This document shows, one piece after another, positions 49,970 to 61,100 of a stretch of DNA of 64,000 nucleotides (positions are counted from its first letter, which is position 1; the number at the start of each line of letters is the position of its first letter). The notes below the pieces were generated by a model. The model saw nothing but the letters and a program-made list of their open reading frames with translations. It was not told the origin of the DNA and made no database searches. Source of the DNA: Chiua virens (lineage: Eukaryota; Basidiomycota; Agaricomycetes; Boletales; Boletaceae); assembly GCA_019787685.1 (NCBI GenBank), contig JAHNUO010000007.1, positions 1,178,001-1,242,000 of the forward strand. The letters are read 5' to 3'. A program made the position numbers and the translations under genes.

Positions 49970-51249
49970 TCAGGGATACTTCGACCGGGATCCGTCGTCG
50001 GTCATTGGCTGGATCTCCGCTTCGAAAGGACTCCCATCCTTGTCATCAAACCGCACGCCCCTCGACCTCCAGCGTTGCCGCCACCTGTTGATAAAGTAGC
50101 ATGTTCTACCACCTTCGCCAACGTGCCGATATTTCGAATCCGAATCTGTGACAGCTGTGGCAAATTTGATTCTTCTATCTGACACATGAGATCCTCGAGC
50201 GGCTTCATGATGTAGGCGACGAATATCTGCGGGGGGACACCCACAAGATCTTCGCTAATGGGGAAAATGCCGATGCGCTTGAGAGAGGGGTGATAGAGAT
50301 TGTCGAGTTGTTGATGTGGAAAGATGGTGACAAACGTTTCGAGATTGGGACATTTGGCAATAATTTCGGGCAATAACGGGGTATAAGCGACGGTCCTCAC
50401 GGTTCTAATCTTATGTCCGTGGGTTCGTAGAAAATCGGGACTGAACGGGGAAAAGCCTTCGAGGCGATCCAGACAAGGTAATTGATCAGGCGACTTGGAG
50501 AGCATGAGAAGGAGGGTATTGAGGGGCACATTCCCAAGGGAGGCGTGTGAGAAAGAGGGGCTGTCTCCTAGAATCAGGGTCCTCAGGTTGGGCAAAATAA
50601 GATGCTCCTGACGGGGCTTCTCGGGAAAGGAGCCGTATATGTTGGCGAGGGCGAGGCTACGAAGACCACGCAACTCCCGCAGAACGTCCATCAAGTCGCT
50701 CCATGCCGGACTTTCATTGCCAGTCCACTCCACCCTACGGAGGGAATGTGCTGAAGTTGTAAGGAGCGCTTGTATGATCTCGGTAGGCGTCTGCGTGGGA
50801 GGGTGAATGGTCTGCGAACCGGGAATTGACGACATGCAGAAATTGCTGTTAGCGAAGATCTCGAGGTTGGGGGTGCATCGTAAGAGACGTGCGACGTGTC
50901 TGGCAACATCATGACGTGGGTTATGAAGCTGGACGTCCACGCGACGGGTAAGTGATCCCAGTGCGCGAACGCCATCGGTAGCCTTGCTCCCCTCGAGGCG
51001 ATCGGCAAAGACAACGACTTGCTTTGGACAAGTGAGATGGATGTGCTCGTGAATGAGCTCTGATACGATCGAATACCAGTCTTTGCAGACTAGTAAAAGT
51101 GCTAAACGGGCGGAAGGCAACGATTTCCAGTAGAGATCTGCTCCGAGGGTCTCGGAGAAGGGATCGAGGCGGTCCGCGAGCAGCACGCCGGGAACTTGGA
51201 TAAGCAATGAGAAGATATATCTCCAGACTTCGACTGGTAGTGGAATCAT
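49970..51249 (-). CDS. F-box-like / LRR-like protein of unknown target
   Basis: One long exon from the ATG at 51249. The first residues (IPLPVEVWRYIFSLL, then SLPSARLALLLVCKDWYSIV) match a degenerate F-box, the Skp1-binding part of SCF ubiquitin ligases. The rest has irregular leucine-rich spacing (NLRTLILGDSP, CPNLETFVTIFP, HPSLKRIGIFPI), as in the very large agaricomycete F-box family. The main frame stops near 50,000, but the other frame gives a more typical end (CYFINRWRQRWRSRGVRF, DDKDGSPF) to 49970. A single missing base near 50,093 would explain this. The substrate is unknown. Confidence 0.7.
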
Positions 51250-51579
51250 GATATAAGAGTTGTGCTGCCAGGTTTTTAAATGAGATACCGCCGCACAAGC
51301 AGTGGTCGGCCGTCCAGCATCGACTCACCCGGACTGAAGCGAATAACTGAGCAAGAAGTGAGGTAGCAAGAACAGATACTTGAGACGGTGAAAAATACTA
51401 CAAGAAGACGAGTAGACGCGCCAGAAGTGAGTGGTACGAGATGCGCGTCACGCTAAGAAGTCAAGACCATTTATAGCATTAGCGATGTTTGCATCAAAAG
51501 GTCTAGCCAAACAACGTTGATAAAACATCCGGTTGGTTGCCGCAAGGGTAGGGCAAAGGTACCGAATCTTATTTGCACA
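51250..51579. other. Divergent promoter region
   Basis: Spacer between the minus-strand F-box gene and plus-strand MAK5, presumably carrying both promoters. No motif can be assigned confidently. Confidence 0.4.
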
Positions 51580-54380
51580 ATGCCCAAGAGAAAAACCCAT
51601 CCACAAACCCTGTCTGCCCAAAAGAAAACCAAAGTTCAGTACGGATCGCTCGACACCTTGCCATGGAAATCCTATCGCGAGGCCAGCCGACACAGGCCTG
51701 GACGGCGACGACGGCATTCTCGAGCTGGAGGAGGTCGACAACGTCGAGGTCGTCTATGGGGAGAGACACGGCGGAAAAGTTATCGAGTTCAATGTTCGTT
51801 GAAACTTGTCGTTCAAAGTTCTGTCTGACATGATGAAACATGTAGGTTTTGCAATTGCCAGATAGCCCTGTGGTCGAGGAATCCTCAGCCCCCCCTGCCA
51901 GCTCAACAAAGGGCGTCTTGCCACAGTCCCGTGTTTCATTTGATGGTGGGAGCTTCGTCTGTCCCTTTGTGCGACCCCATCCGATTCTGAGCCATTCCCA
52001 GATGCACTTCTACCGAAATGGCGCTCGTTCAAATTGCACCCTCACCTCCTGCAGGTGTTGTATCAAAAGTCGTTTACTTCTCCTACTCCAATCCAATCGC
52101 AAGCGTTTCCATTCTTGCTGTCTGGTCGGGACATCATTGGTGTGGCAGAAACAGTATGGCTCATGCACATTTCGGCGTAACGATTTCGCTACAGCCATTT
52201 GTAGGGTTCAGGGAAGACGCTCGCATATGGACTACCCATTCTTCATCACATCCTCTCACACCCAAGGCGTCATACAGAAAAACGTAACCTCCAGGCCCTG
52301 GTTCTCGCTCCCACCCGGGAACTCGCGCTGCAAGTCTCGGACCATCTGAATGCCTTTTCAAAACCCATTGATGCCAAGATCAAGGAAGAATCCGAAGAAG
52401 CGGATCTATCCAAGATTAAGGGCGGCACGAAGGGAAAGACGCTCGATCATAAGAATTGTGTTCCTTCGTTACCCTTGGTCAGTATCGGGGTTCTGGTCGG
52501 TGGAATGTCAACCCAAAAACAACGTCGAATTCTCGATCGCGGGGTCGATGTACTGATTGCAACACCCGGGAGGCTATGGGACACTCTCGAAGAGGCGAGT
52601 CTATGACAAGGTTCGGACGTTCGCACACAGATGTGACCCTGCCTTTCTAGGATGAAGCTCTCGCACAACAAATTCGGAGTCTCAAGTTTCTCGTATTGGA
52701 CGAGGCGGATCGCATGATCGAAGCTGGTCATTTCGCTGAGATGGACAATATCCTCCGCCTCACTGTACGCCAGTCAAAGTGAGACATCTTACTGTAGCGG
52801 AGTCACCGCTGACATCGTTGATTCAGAGAAGATGAAATAGAGCCAGAATCGAATGATCCGAAGACAGAAGCAAGTTCACCCTCAACCACAGAATTGCAAA
52901 CATTTGTGTTTTCTGCGACGCTGAGCAAGGACCTCCAAAAAAACCTGAAGCGCCGTTCCAGACCCAAGTCTGGAAAAAGGGGTAGTTCCAAACTACCTAG
53001 CACCCTTGGTAAGTCACCTTCCGAGATCTCATTGGCTTACAGCAGCGCTATACGTTGTTCCAGACGATCTCCTTCTTCGGTTAGACTTCCGGGATCCAGA
53101 CCCTGAAGTCATTGACATCAGCCCGGAGGGCGGAGTCGTTTCCACACTTCAAGAGAGTAAAATCGAGTGCCTTCCATCGGAAAAGGTAGTGCCACAAATA
53201 CGTGTTTCTTCGGATATTAATTCATATTCACAACTCCATAAGGATGCATATCTATATTACTTTTTGCTCCGATATCCTGGTCGTTCCCTCGTTTTCTTAT
53301 CGGCAATCGACGGCATCAGACGTCTCACACCCCTTTTGGAGCTTCTCAATTTGCAGGTGTTCCCGCTACATTCGCAGCTCGAGCAGCGCCAACGTCTCAA
53401 GAACCTCGATAGGTATCTCGTTCGATATGGATATTATTACGGTACTACAATTCAATACATTATGGCAGGTTCAAGGTATCTTCAAATGGCATTCTCCTTG
53501 CAACCGATATCGCGGCGCGAGGACTGGACATTCCAACAGTCGACCATGTCATACACTACCAAGTTCCGCGTTCGGCGGATGTTTTCATACACCGAAACGG
53601 TCGAACCGCACGCGCGATGCGTAGTGGCTTCAGTTTACTCATGTGCTCGCCAGACGAGAGGAGGATCGTGAGAGCGTTGTTTGCTAGTCTAGGTCGTCGT
53701 AGGTGGATCTCGATGTTTCCAAAAAGTACACATTTTCACCCTCTATCTGTGTTCTATACGACCATCTCAGAGGACGCAGACATACCAGAGATCTCGATCG
53801 AGTTGACATTGCTGGATCACCTCAAGCAACGAATCCGACTGGCTCGACAGATTGACAGTCAGCAGCACCGCATCAAAAAACAAAACCATGACCGCAACTG
53901 GCTGAAGGAGGCCGCAGAAGCCATGGAAATTGAACTCGACTCGGACATGGCGAGGCAAGTGTGGCTCATCCTTGACCCAACGGACGACGAGAACGACTGA
54001 TGTTTCAATCAGTGCCTCTGAAGACGACCGTGGTCCGACGAAACACCAAAGAAAACAGGCCGGCGCACAGACAGCAGCTCTGAAAGCGCAATTGAAGGAA
54101 TTGCTCTCACGGCCGTTGATCGCCAGAGGGGTGTCTACCCGATACATCACATCGGGTAGTCGACCTATCGCGGACGATATCGTCGCTGGGAAATGTGAGT
54201 CACGTTACAGCTGGGGCGATGTCTGATATTAATCCGAATGGGTTAGTGCATGAGAGTATGTTGGGGTTGACAAGGATAGACGCCGGGAGCGATCTCATTG
54301 GGAGCCATCGGATCAAGGGCGCTGTAGATACGAAGCAAGAGCAAGACGACGAGGAAGAATGGACTGGGATAAGTTCGTAA
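51580..54380 (+). CDS. MAK5: DEAD-box RNA helicase MAK5 (DDX24 family)
   Basis: Around ten exons from the ATG at 51580 to the stop at 54378-54380. An N-terminal acidic part ([20 protein letters not shown]) precedes all the helicase motifs: the Q motif region ([17 protein letters not shown]), AETGSGKT split by an intron, [36 protein letters not shown], then [12 protein letters not shown] and HRNGRTARA. The C-terminal family block follows ([38 protein letters not shown], then [15 protein letters not shown] and [11 protein letters not shown]). MAK5 acts in 60S ribosomal subunit assembly in the nucleolus. Two points stand out. The intron at 53955-54012 uses a GC donor (AG/GCAAGT). Near 51,673 an extra base shifts the frame within the first exon. 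Confidence 0.92.
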
Positions 54381-55064
54381 TTTTTGGGTGTGTTCTCCGT
54401 CCAAAATACGGTTGCTCCTAGTTCAGTGATCGAAAGGAAGACGAGACGAACTATGCGATCGGCTTTGTATCGCGCCATCGAGCTTGTTCTCAGACGTTTG
54501 TTTGTCAGCACTTGCTGTGGGTACGAATTCAATGATGGTCGCCAATCCTTTCTCGTTTGCGGCGAGGAGTGAGCCAGTGTGACAACTGTCAGACTTGCAA
54601 GCCCGGTAAGTAGCTGCATGGATGGTCGATTCAAGAGAATGGCGATCCCATGGTCCTCGCGCGACAACCGGCCGGACTTGGGTTTGCTCTGACGGTTTCC
54701 GAATATACGGCATGGGTAGGCAACACGCAACACTGGAGTAAAGTCGCTCTTACATAAAGAGTGTCTGAGTCTCGAAAAAACTACTTAGTGGGTGAGGGGA
54801 AATATCATTTGGACTCATCATAAGCGCGTACGAAATCTCCTTAAACTTGAAGGTGAGAACTCAATCCCTCGTGAACAATCGCTAGCACAACTCGAATCAG
54901 TGTAATGGTTGGCCTTGCCGATGGGTAGAAGACAGACATCTATTCAGAGACAGGCTCAAGGTACATGAGAAAACTATTGACTTACACAAAACGGCGACAT
55001 GACTATGTAAACCTTTCACGACGAGCCCGTGTCATTGATGACACTCTCACGATCCAAATTCAAA
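54381..55064. other. Intergenic between MAK5 and P450 2
   Basis: Convergent 3' flanks. A minus-strand ORF of 96 codons (54,423-54,713) has no recognised domain. Confidence 0.4.
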
Positions 55065-57285
55065 CTATTCGGTGCTCGCACTAATCCATCGTTCCAACAT
55101 ATCCGCATCCATCTGTGATATTCTCGGCACAATCCTACACGGGAACGGAACTGGATGTCTGCAAAGCGAAATCAGTACTAGTTGAGATCGTGAGCAGCCC
55201 TTCGTCCGCCGCAAATACGCACATGGCAAGTCCGCTTGTAAAAGCGGGTTCAACGGCCACTTCAGATCCAGTCTTGTCAAGGGGCTTAAGGATCTTGAAG
55301 ACTGCCAGCACCCGGGCCATCACGGTCCACACCGAGCTCTCGGCAAAGTGGCGTCCGACGCACATACGTCGACCGAAGCCGAACGCAAAATGGTCGGTGC
55401 TATTCGGTCTGAGGGAGCCGTCGGCGTTGAGCCAGCGCTCAGGAATGAACGTGTCTGGGTTGGGATACCTAGTTTCATCATGGGCCATAGCCCTATTGTG
55501 ATGATTGACCAATGGGTTCTGCGTATGCACAGAGAATGGATGAGAGTATTACTGACCATAGGTTTGGTAAAAGGATGGCACCTACGAAGCGGAAATCAAT
55601 GTTACTTCATCGATTGCTCAAAAAATATGATTCACCCTTTGGAATGCGGAATCCGTTGTACACGTCTTCGTCCACAGCTGCATGGGGTACAGCTGCAGTG
55701 TTTGAGCGGATCAGCGACAAGTGCTGGCAAAGGTGTGGAAACAGTTACACAATGGGATCACGGGACAGTACCGCAGGGTTTCCCGATAAATAGCATCTAT
55801 ATAGGGCAATAGAGGGCGATCTTCTATAGTCGGTAATCGGGCGTTGCCCACAACGAGGTCGATTTGCGTTCGGGCCTTTTCCTGTGTTGCTGGGTTCACC
55901 AGCATCATTAGGAAGAACGACATCAAGACCGCGTGGGACTAAATAGCGCATGGTGTGATGAACTTGAATGTGAGGTCATCATAAATATGTCTCTTACCGT
56001 TTCTGAAGCGGCTGGAAAACATAGTGGAGGCCCGGGTGAGTGAGCAGGAAGAAATACCAATCGAATAAACGATACGCACCCAAAAATGCGGTCGCACAGG
56101 TGTCCTTCAGTGCTGCCATCCATATCTCATCTGGTTCTCTCCCTTTATCTTCCATTTTCAACAGTGCGTCGTGTACCATGGACGTTGCAGAACTGTGGTT
56201 TCGCTTCATAAGAATATTGAATGAGTGCGCGCATGAGGATGAGTGAAATCAAATCTTACCACCCTTTCCAACGCATAATCAAATGCTGTTTCAACATAGT
56301 TTCTGGCAAGCTTACGCGCAATCGCCATTTCTAGTTTGAACGACATGCCCGGGAACCATGTTGGGAGGTTCAACACTAAGGAGAGGGGTGAAATGGGTAA
56401 TCAAGAGAGAAATACAATGCGCTCACACATGGGAAAGGTCGCCACGACGATTGCAGTGTCTGGACGGACTACAGAAATCGCAACTTCTTGCACCTTGGTA
56501 ACGAGCTTGAAGAGACCGTCATCCTGAGATGGAGGATCGTAATCATATGCTGCCTGAAGAATAATTGAGGCTGTATATCTAGGGCCAAGTCAGCTCGATG
56601 TCGCATCCAACTCGAAACCCGCACTCGAATACGTGTTTATCAAGCTGTTCTGGGTTCACGAAGAGCCTTCGAAGGAGTTGACATGTCTTAACATGTTGAA
56701 AGGACAAAAACCTTGGTGCTGCATTGAGTCTAAAGGTTTCATGAAAAAAGCGTCTGTGGAGTCGCCATGTGTCGCCATAGGGCAATAGAGCCGTACTGAA
56801 GTCTATTCCACACCTAAGGAATTCGTCAAAATCGCCCTCAGAAAATGCAATGAACATACAGCTCGTTGGTGATGAGGTAAGGACGGTCAGAGTTGTTCGA
56901 AGAATGATTTTCAAGCAACTCCTTTGCGATCTTTTCCGAATTTATAATGATAATATCCTTGCCAAAAAGGCGTGAATGTACGAGATCACCTGAGAGCGTC
57001 AACTCGGGAAAAGATGTACGAATGCTATTCCGTACCATGCGTCTTTGCCCACTGGTGGTAAGTCAACCAGGGTGCCTTGGTGTTAATTCCGATGACATTC
57101 CCGACCCATGGCAATCCGGGAGGACCAGGTGGTAACGGGAGAGAAGATCTTGAGCTCCTAAAACACCGTCCTCCCATGTAGATTATCACTATGCACCCGA
57201 AGGCAATGGCATATAGGGTAGCCGAAATAGCCATGGCGAGACGATGAGAATAACAATGGATCCCAAGGATATGGCATTGCGCCAT
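55065..57285 (-). CDS. Cytochrome P450 monooxygenase (paralogue 2)
   Basis: A multi-exon gene with the same structure as the P450 at 28.9-31.2 kb. It begins at the ATG at 57285 with an anchor (MAISATLYAIAFGCIVIIYM) and the hinge PPGPPGLPWVGN. Next come GKDIIIINSEKIAKELLEN, helix C (WRLHRRFFHETF), and the I-helix AASETS split by an intron near 55,995. ExxR lies in YRETLR, PERW in the meander, and FGFGRRMCVGRH with the Cys ligand sits near 55,345-55,390. The last intron uses GTGCGT and leads to PVPFPCRIVPRI at the end. Glu replaces Asp in the oxygen-activating pair relative to paralogue 1; both are common in P450s. All introns tested keep frame, so it looks functional. Substrate unknown. Its copy number and neighbours suggest recent duplication. 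Confidence 0.88.
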
Positions 57286-57490
57286 TTTATGGACGCCTCA
57301 TGGGTACCTCCGTTTTGAGACATCTCGGATCCGTTGGCAATCAGACACCCGGAATGATTACAGGGAAACAATTGTTTGAGCGAGGGGAGAGTCCTGGGAA
57401 GTAACAGCTGAGGCTCCGTCAATGTCTCAAACGTTGGGTAACGCATCTAGTAGCGAATGAATTGAGTTCAAAAAGGTTTAAGTACCTGGA
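57286..57490 (-). promoter_or_regulatory. 5' flank shared with P450 paralogue 1
   Basis: Resembles 31,164-31,390. Shared blocks include GGACGCCTCATGG next to the ATG, a GTTGGGTAA block, TAGCGAATG and TTTAAGTACCT. The conservation of this non-coding sequence marks either a recent copy or retained control sites. Confidence 0.5.
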
Positions 57491-57860
57491 GAAACCTCGC
57501 TTGACCAATATTGAATTCATGTAATATTTAGGTCCATGGTGAGCACTTCAATGAGTCGTTGTGAGCGCTTCTTCAATGAACTTAAGTGCGCTTGGCTGCA
57601 GCCTGCAAGGTGACATACTACTGTTATATAGAAGAAGTAACAAAAAAGGAATTTTCCCCACCATATGTGCCAGAGTCAACTGCAGGCTTGTCGAGCACAG
57701 AGCGCACATATTCTTATCAGTGCCACTGATTTTTTACCGAGACATTTAATATGGTAGTGAGACCTGTCATCGCCGCCGTAACGTATTTGGGAAACTCCAT
57801 TAAATCCTAGCGTGCCTAATGTCTAAGTTTGTCTTATCGGACGAGCTTGAGTACCAACTT
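57491..57860. other. Intergenic, target region of the copia insertion
   Basis: No gene. Its last five bases (AACTT) are one copy of the target-site duplication. Confidence 0.5.
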
Positions 57861-58028
57861 TGTTGGACTCGAAGTCCTTTGATTACGCCAAACAATAGCA
57901 AGCCTCACTCGGCCTGATGCCGACTGTAGCTACACGTCATCTGTCGATAGGAGACTCCTAATAGATTCCTGCCTCTCGACTATCATCTCATCTAACTAAG
58001 TTCCTCTCGCGTCTATCGTGCTGCAACA
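57861..58028 (+). repeat. Left LTR of copia element
   Basis: 168 bp, begins TGTTGGACTCG and ends GCTGCAACA. No difference from the right LTR was found on reading both through. Short for a copia LTR but within the known range. Confidence 0.95.
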
Positions 58029-58045
58029 GGTTATGAGCCCCGAGC
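58029..58045 (+). other. Primer-binding site, initiator tRNA-Met half-molecule type
   Basis: Immediately after the left LTR is GGTTATGAGCCC. Its complement, GGGCTCATAACC, is the anticodon stem-loop region of eukaryotic initiator tRNA-Met. Priming from the middle of a cleaved tRNA-iMet, and not from its 3' end, is known for Drosophila copia and some fungal elements. Confidence 0.75.
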
Positions 58046-58122
58046 TCTAATTTGAAGCAGACGAGCATCATTTTATACGTCTATTATCACCATCATATTT
58101 GTCTCACGCTCAGCCAATCACG

Positions 58123-61100
58123 ATGTCGCAACAGCCACCGCCCCCGTTACCTTTCTCTTTTCCCAGCACCACGGTATCTCCTTCGACTGCCGCTGCGACC
58201 ACTCCTCAAACTATGGTCGTGACAACCTCAAATCCGTCAAATCCGATTACGTCGAGTCCCTCAACCCAACCGGCTCCGACCGCGAGCTCCAACTTAGTGA
58301 GCTCAGCTCCTAAGATTGAGAAGCTACGCGATGGGAACTGGCTCGCATGGAAAGTGCGCATGAGAGCCGTTCTCAAACGGAAAGGGGCATGGGAAGGCAT
58401 TATTGAAGGTAATGTCCAAAAGCCTAATGACCCCTCGGAAGCCGCAATCTGGGAAACAAAGGACGCAGTCGCACAAGAACTCATCTCGACTTCCATTCGG
58501 GATGAACAAGTCGTGCATATAACCGACTGCGACACGGCGTTCCACGCATGGGAAACTCTACGTACCGTACATGAACCTCGCGGACAAGAGTCCGTACTCG
58601 CTTTGTTCAAACAATTGTATAATACGGAAGCTCAGGACGAGACTAACATCACGTCCCACTTCCATCAGCTTCAGATCATACGAGAGCGCCTCATCGTTGC
58701 CGGTCACGCTAAAGAAGTCGATGACTCAATGTTCAAAGCTATCATCGTCGGGTCACTTCCCGCCAGCCTCGATAGCTTTACCGGCGGCTACCTCGGCTCT
58801 CAAAGTGTGATCCAAAGCAATCAAAACCTATCGGGCGACATCTCGGTCCCCGATCTTATCTCGCGTCTTTCCGTTGAGTGGCGGAAAAAGCAGAAACTGA
58901 AAGAAGAAAAAGAGAAATCAGGTGACGTCGCAAACACGGCTTTTACTTCGCGCAAGACGACGAAGGGACCACGTCCGTGCGCCATTTGCGGCTACACCAA
59001 CCACCTGACTTTCCAGTGTCGCCACAAAGGGAAACCCAAATGTGGCATATGCCAAAAGTTTGGCCATTCAGAGGAAGAATGCCGCTACAACCCTCTGAAT
59101 AAAGGGCGCCAAAATCCAGGCAAATTCGGACGGGGAAACTCGCGACCCGGGCCGAAAGGAAAAGAAAAAGCACGTGCAAAGGTAGTAAAAGAAGAATCAG
59201 CCAGCGAAACAGATGAGCTCGAACGAAGCTTTGTAACAAATGTATCTATTGCTGATGACGTCGAAATGAAAGAGGCCAATGAGGCCGACTTTTCAGCTTA
59301 TCCATGGATCGCCGATACTGGCGCATCCACCCATATCTGTGCACAGCGTGAAGCGTTCCTCGACTACAAGTCGTTACCAGAACGCATCGTCAAAGGGCTT
59401 GGCGACAAACCGGTCGCCGCTCTTGGAGAGGGCACCGTCATTATACACACGCGTGCTGATGACAAAATTCGTACGCTACGGCTATTCAAAGTCCTGCACG
59501 TACCTGAGGCCCGAGAGAATCTTGTCTCTATCGGGCGACTTGATAAAGCAGGCGCACATGTCACCTGTGCAGACGGCCGGATGACAATACATAAAAATAA
59601 CGAACTTATTGCCGTTGCTACAATACATCGAAATCTATATTACCTTGACGTCGAAACAGCAAGCTACAAAACCAATGTAGCAATAAAGATCAAACGATCT
59701 TGGACCTGGGAGGAATGGCATCGCCGCCTGGGACATATCGGCATTGCTGGACTGAGAAAACTTCACGGAAAGAACCTTGTCGACGGGTTCTCACTCCAAC
59801 AAAGCCTGCAGGACTTCGAGTGCGAGGCTTGTATTAAATCGAAAATTACGCGGCAACCGCTACCAAAGACGGTCAGCCCGCAAATAAGAAAACCGGGTGA
59901 CCTCACTCACTCAGATGTTTGGGGCCCAGCCCGAGTTCCATCTTCACAAGGATACCGGTATTATATTTCTTTCGTGGACGATGAATCGCGACACGCCACG
60001 ATTAGCTTCATGAAAACGAAAGATGAAGCTCCTAATAAGGTAAAACAATATGTCTCACATATCGAGAGACAGTATGGGCACGTACCCAAAGCAATCCGTG
60101 CCGATAACGGACGAGAATATGTCAATAAAAATTTACAGACATGGTGTCTCGATAAGGGAATCGAGCTCCAAACAACTGCTCCCTATACTCCGGAGCAAAA
60201 TGGCGTCGCAGAACGCTGGAATAGAACGGTTGTCGAATTAGGTCGTGCAATGCTTTTCGCGCATGACTTACCAAACGAGCTATGGCCTGAAGCGATGTCT
60301 CATGCCGCTTATATTCGTAACCGGGCGTACACACGCTCCGTACCCAATATGACACCATACGAAAAATGGTCTGGGAATCGCCCAGACATTTCCTTCATTC
60401 AGGAATTTGGGCGACCTGTATGGATACTGAATCAAGAATTAAACCCATCAAAATTGGACTCACAGGCTAAGAAGTTCATCTTCGTTGGCCACGAGGATGG
60501 TCCAAAAGCAATCAAATATTATGACCCCCTTAAAAGAACAATCAAAGTTTCTCGTGAGTACCGTTGGCCGATTGCTGTCACGCAAAGCATACCAGATCAT
60601 CGGTTTGAGGGGGAGCATGCTGGAGAAGGTAGCAAACCTTCATCCGGCATGAAACGAAAAGATCTAGATCAAGAATCAGATCTGAATCAAAGTAAAAGAC
60701 ATCGAGTCGAAAGCGACGTACCTGAACTGACACCCGATCCTGATGATAATGACTCAGAAGATGAGCATGACCAACAGGAATCAATTGCCAAAGTCGCTGC
60801 CGCCGTATACACTGCTATAAGTGAATCACACATTAGCAGTAATGACCCAAAAACGCTCAAAGAAGCAATGAACTCACCTGACTGGCCCCAATGGGAGAAA
60901 GCCATTCAAACCGAGCTCGAAACATTGAAACAGATGGGCACATGGGAGTTAGTAGATCCTCCCGATGATAGAAAGCCTGTCACGAACAAATGGGTCTTTG
61001 TGCGGAAATACGACAGGAATGGCAATCTAGAAAAATACAAAGCGAGATTAGTAGCTCGCGGATTCAGTCAGGTACCAGGGATGGACTACAATGAAACTTT

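Noticed and set aside
39999..57285. A complete terpene biosynthetic gene cluster
   Set aside because: The MFS, synthases and P450 are separated by F-box and MAK5 housekeeping-type genes and lie on mixed strands; proximity alone is not evidence.
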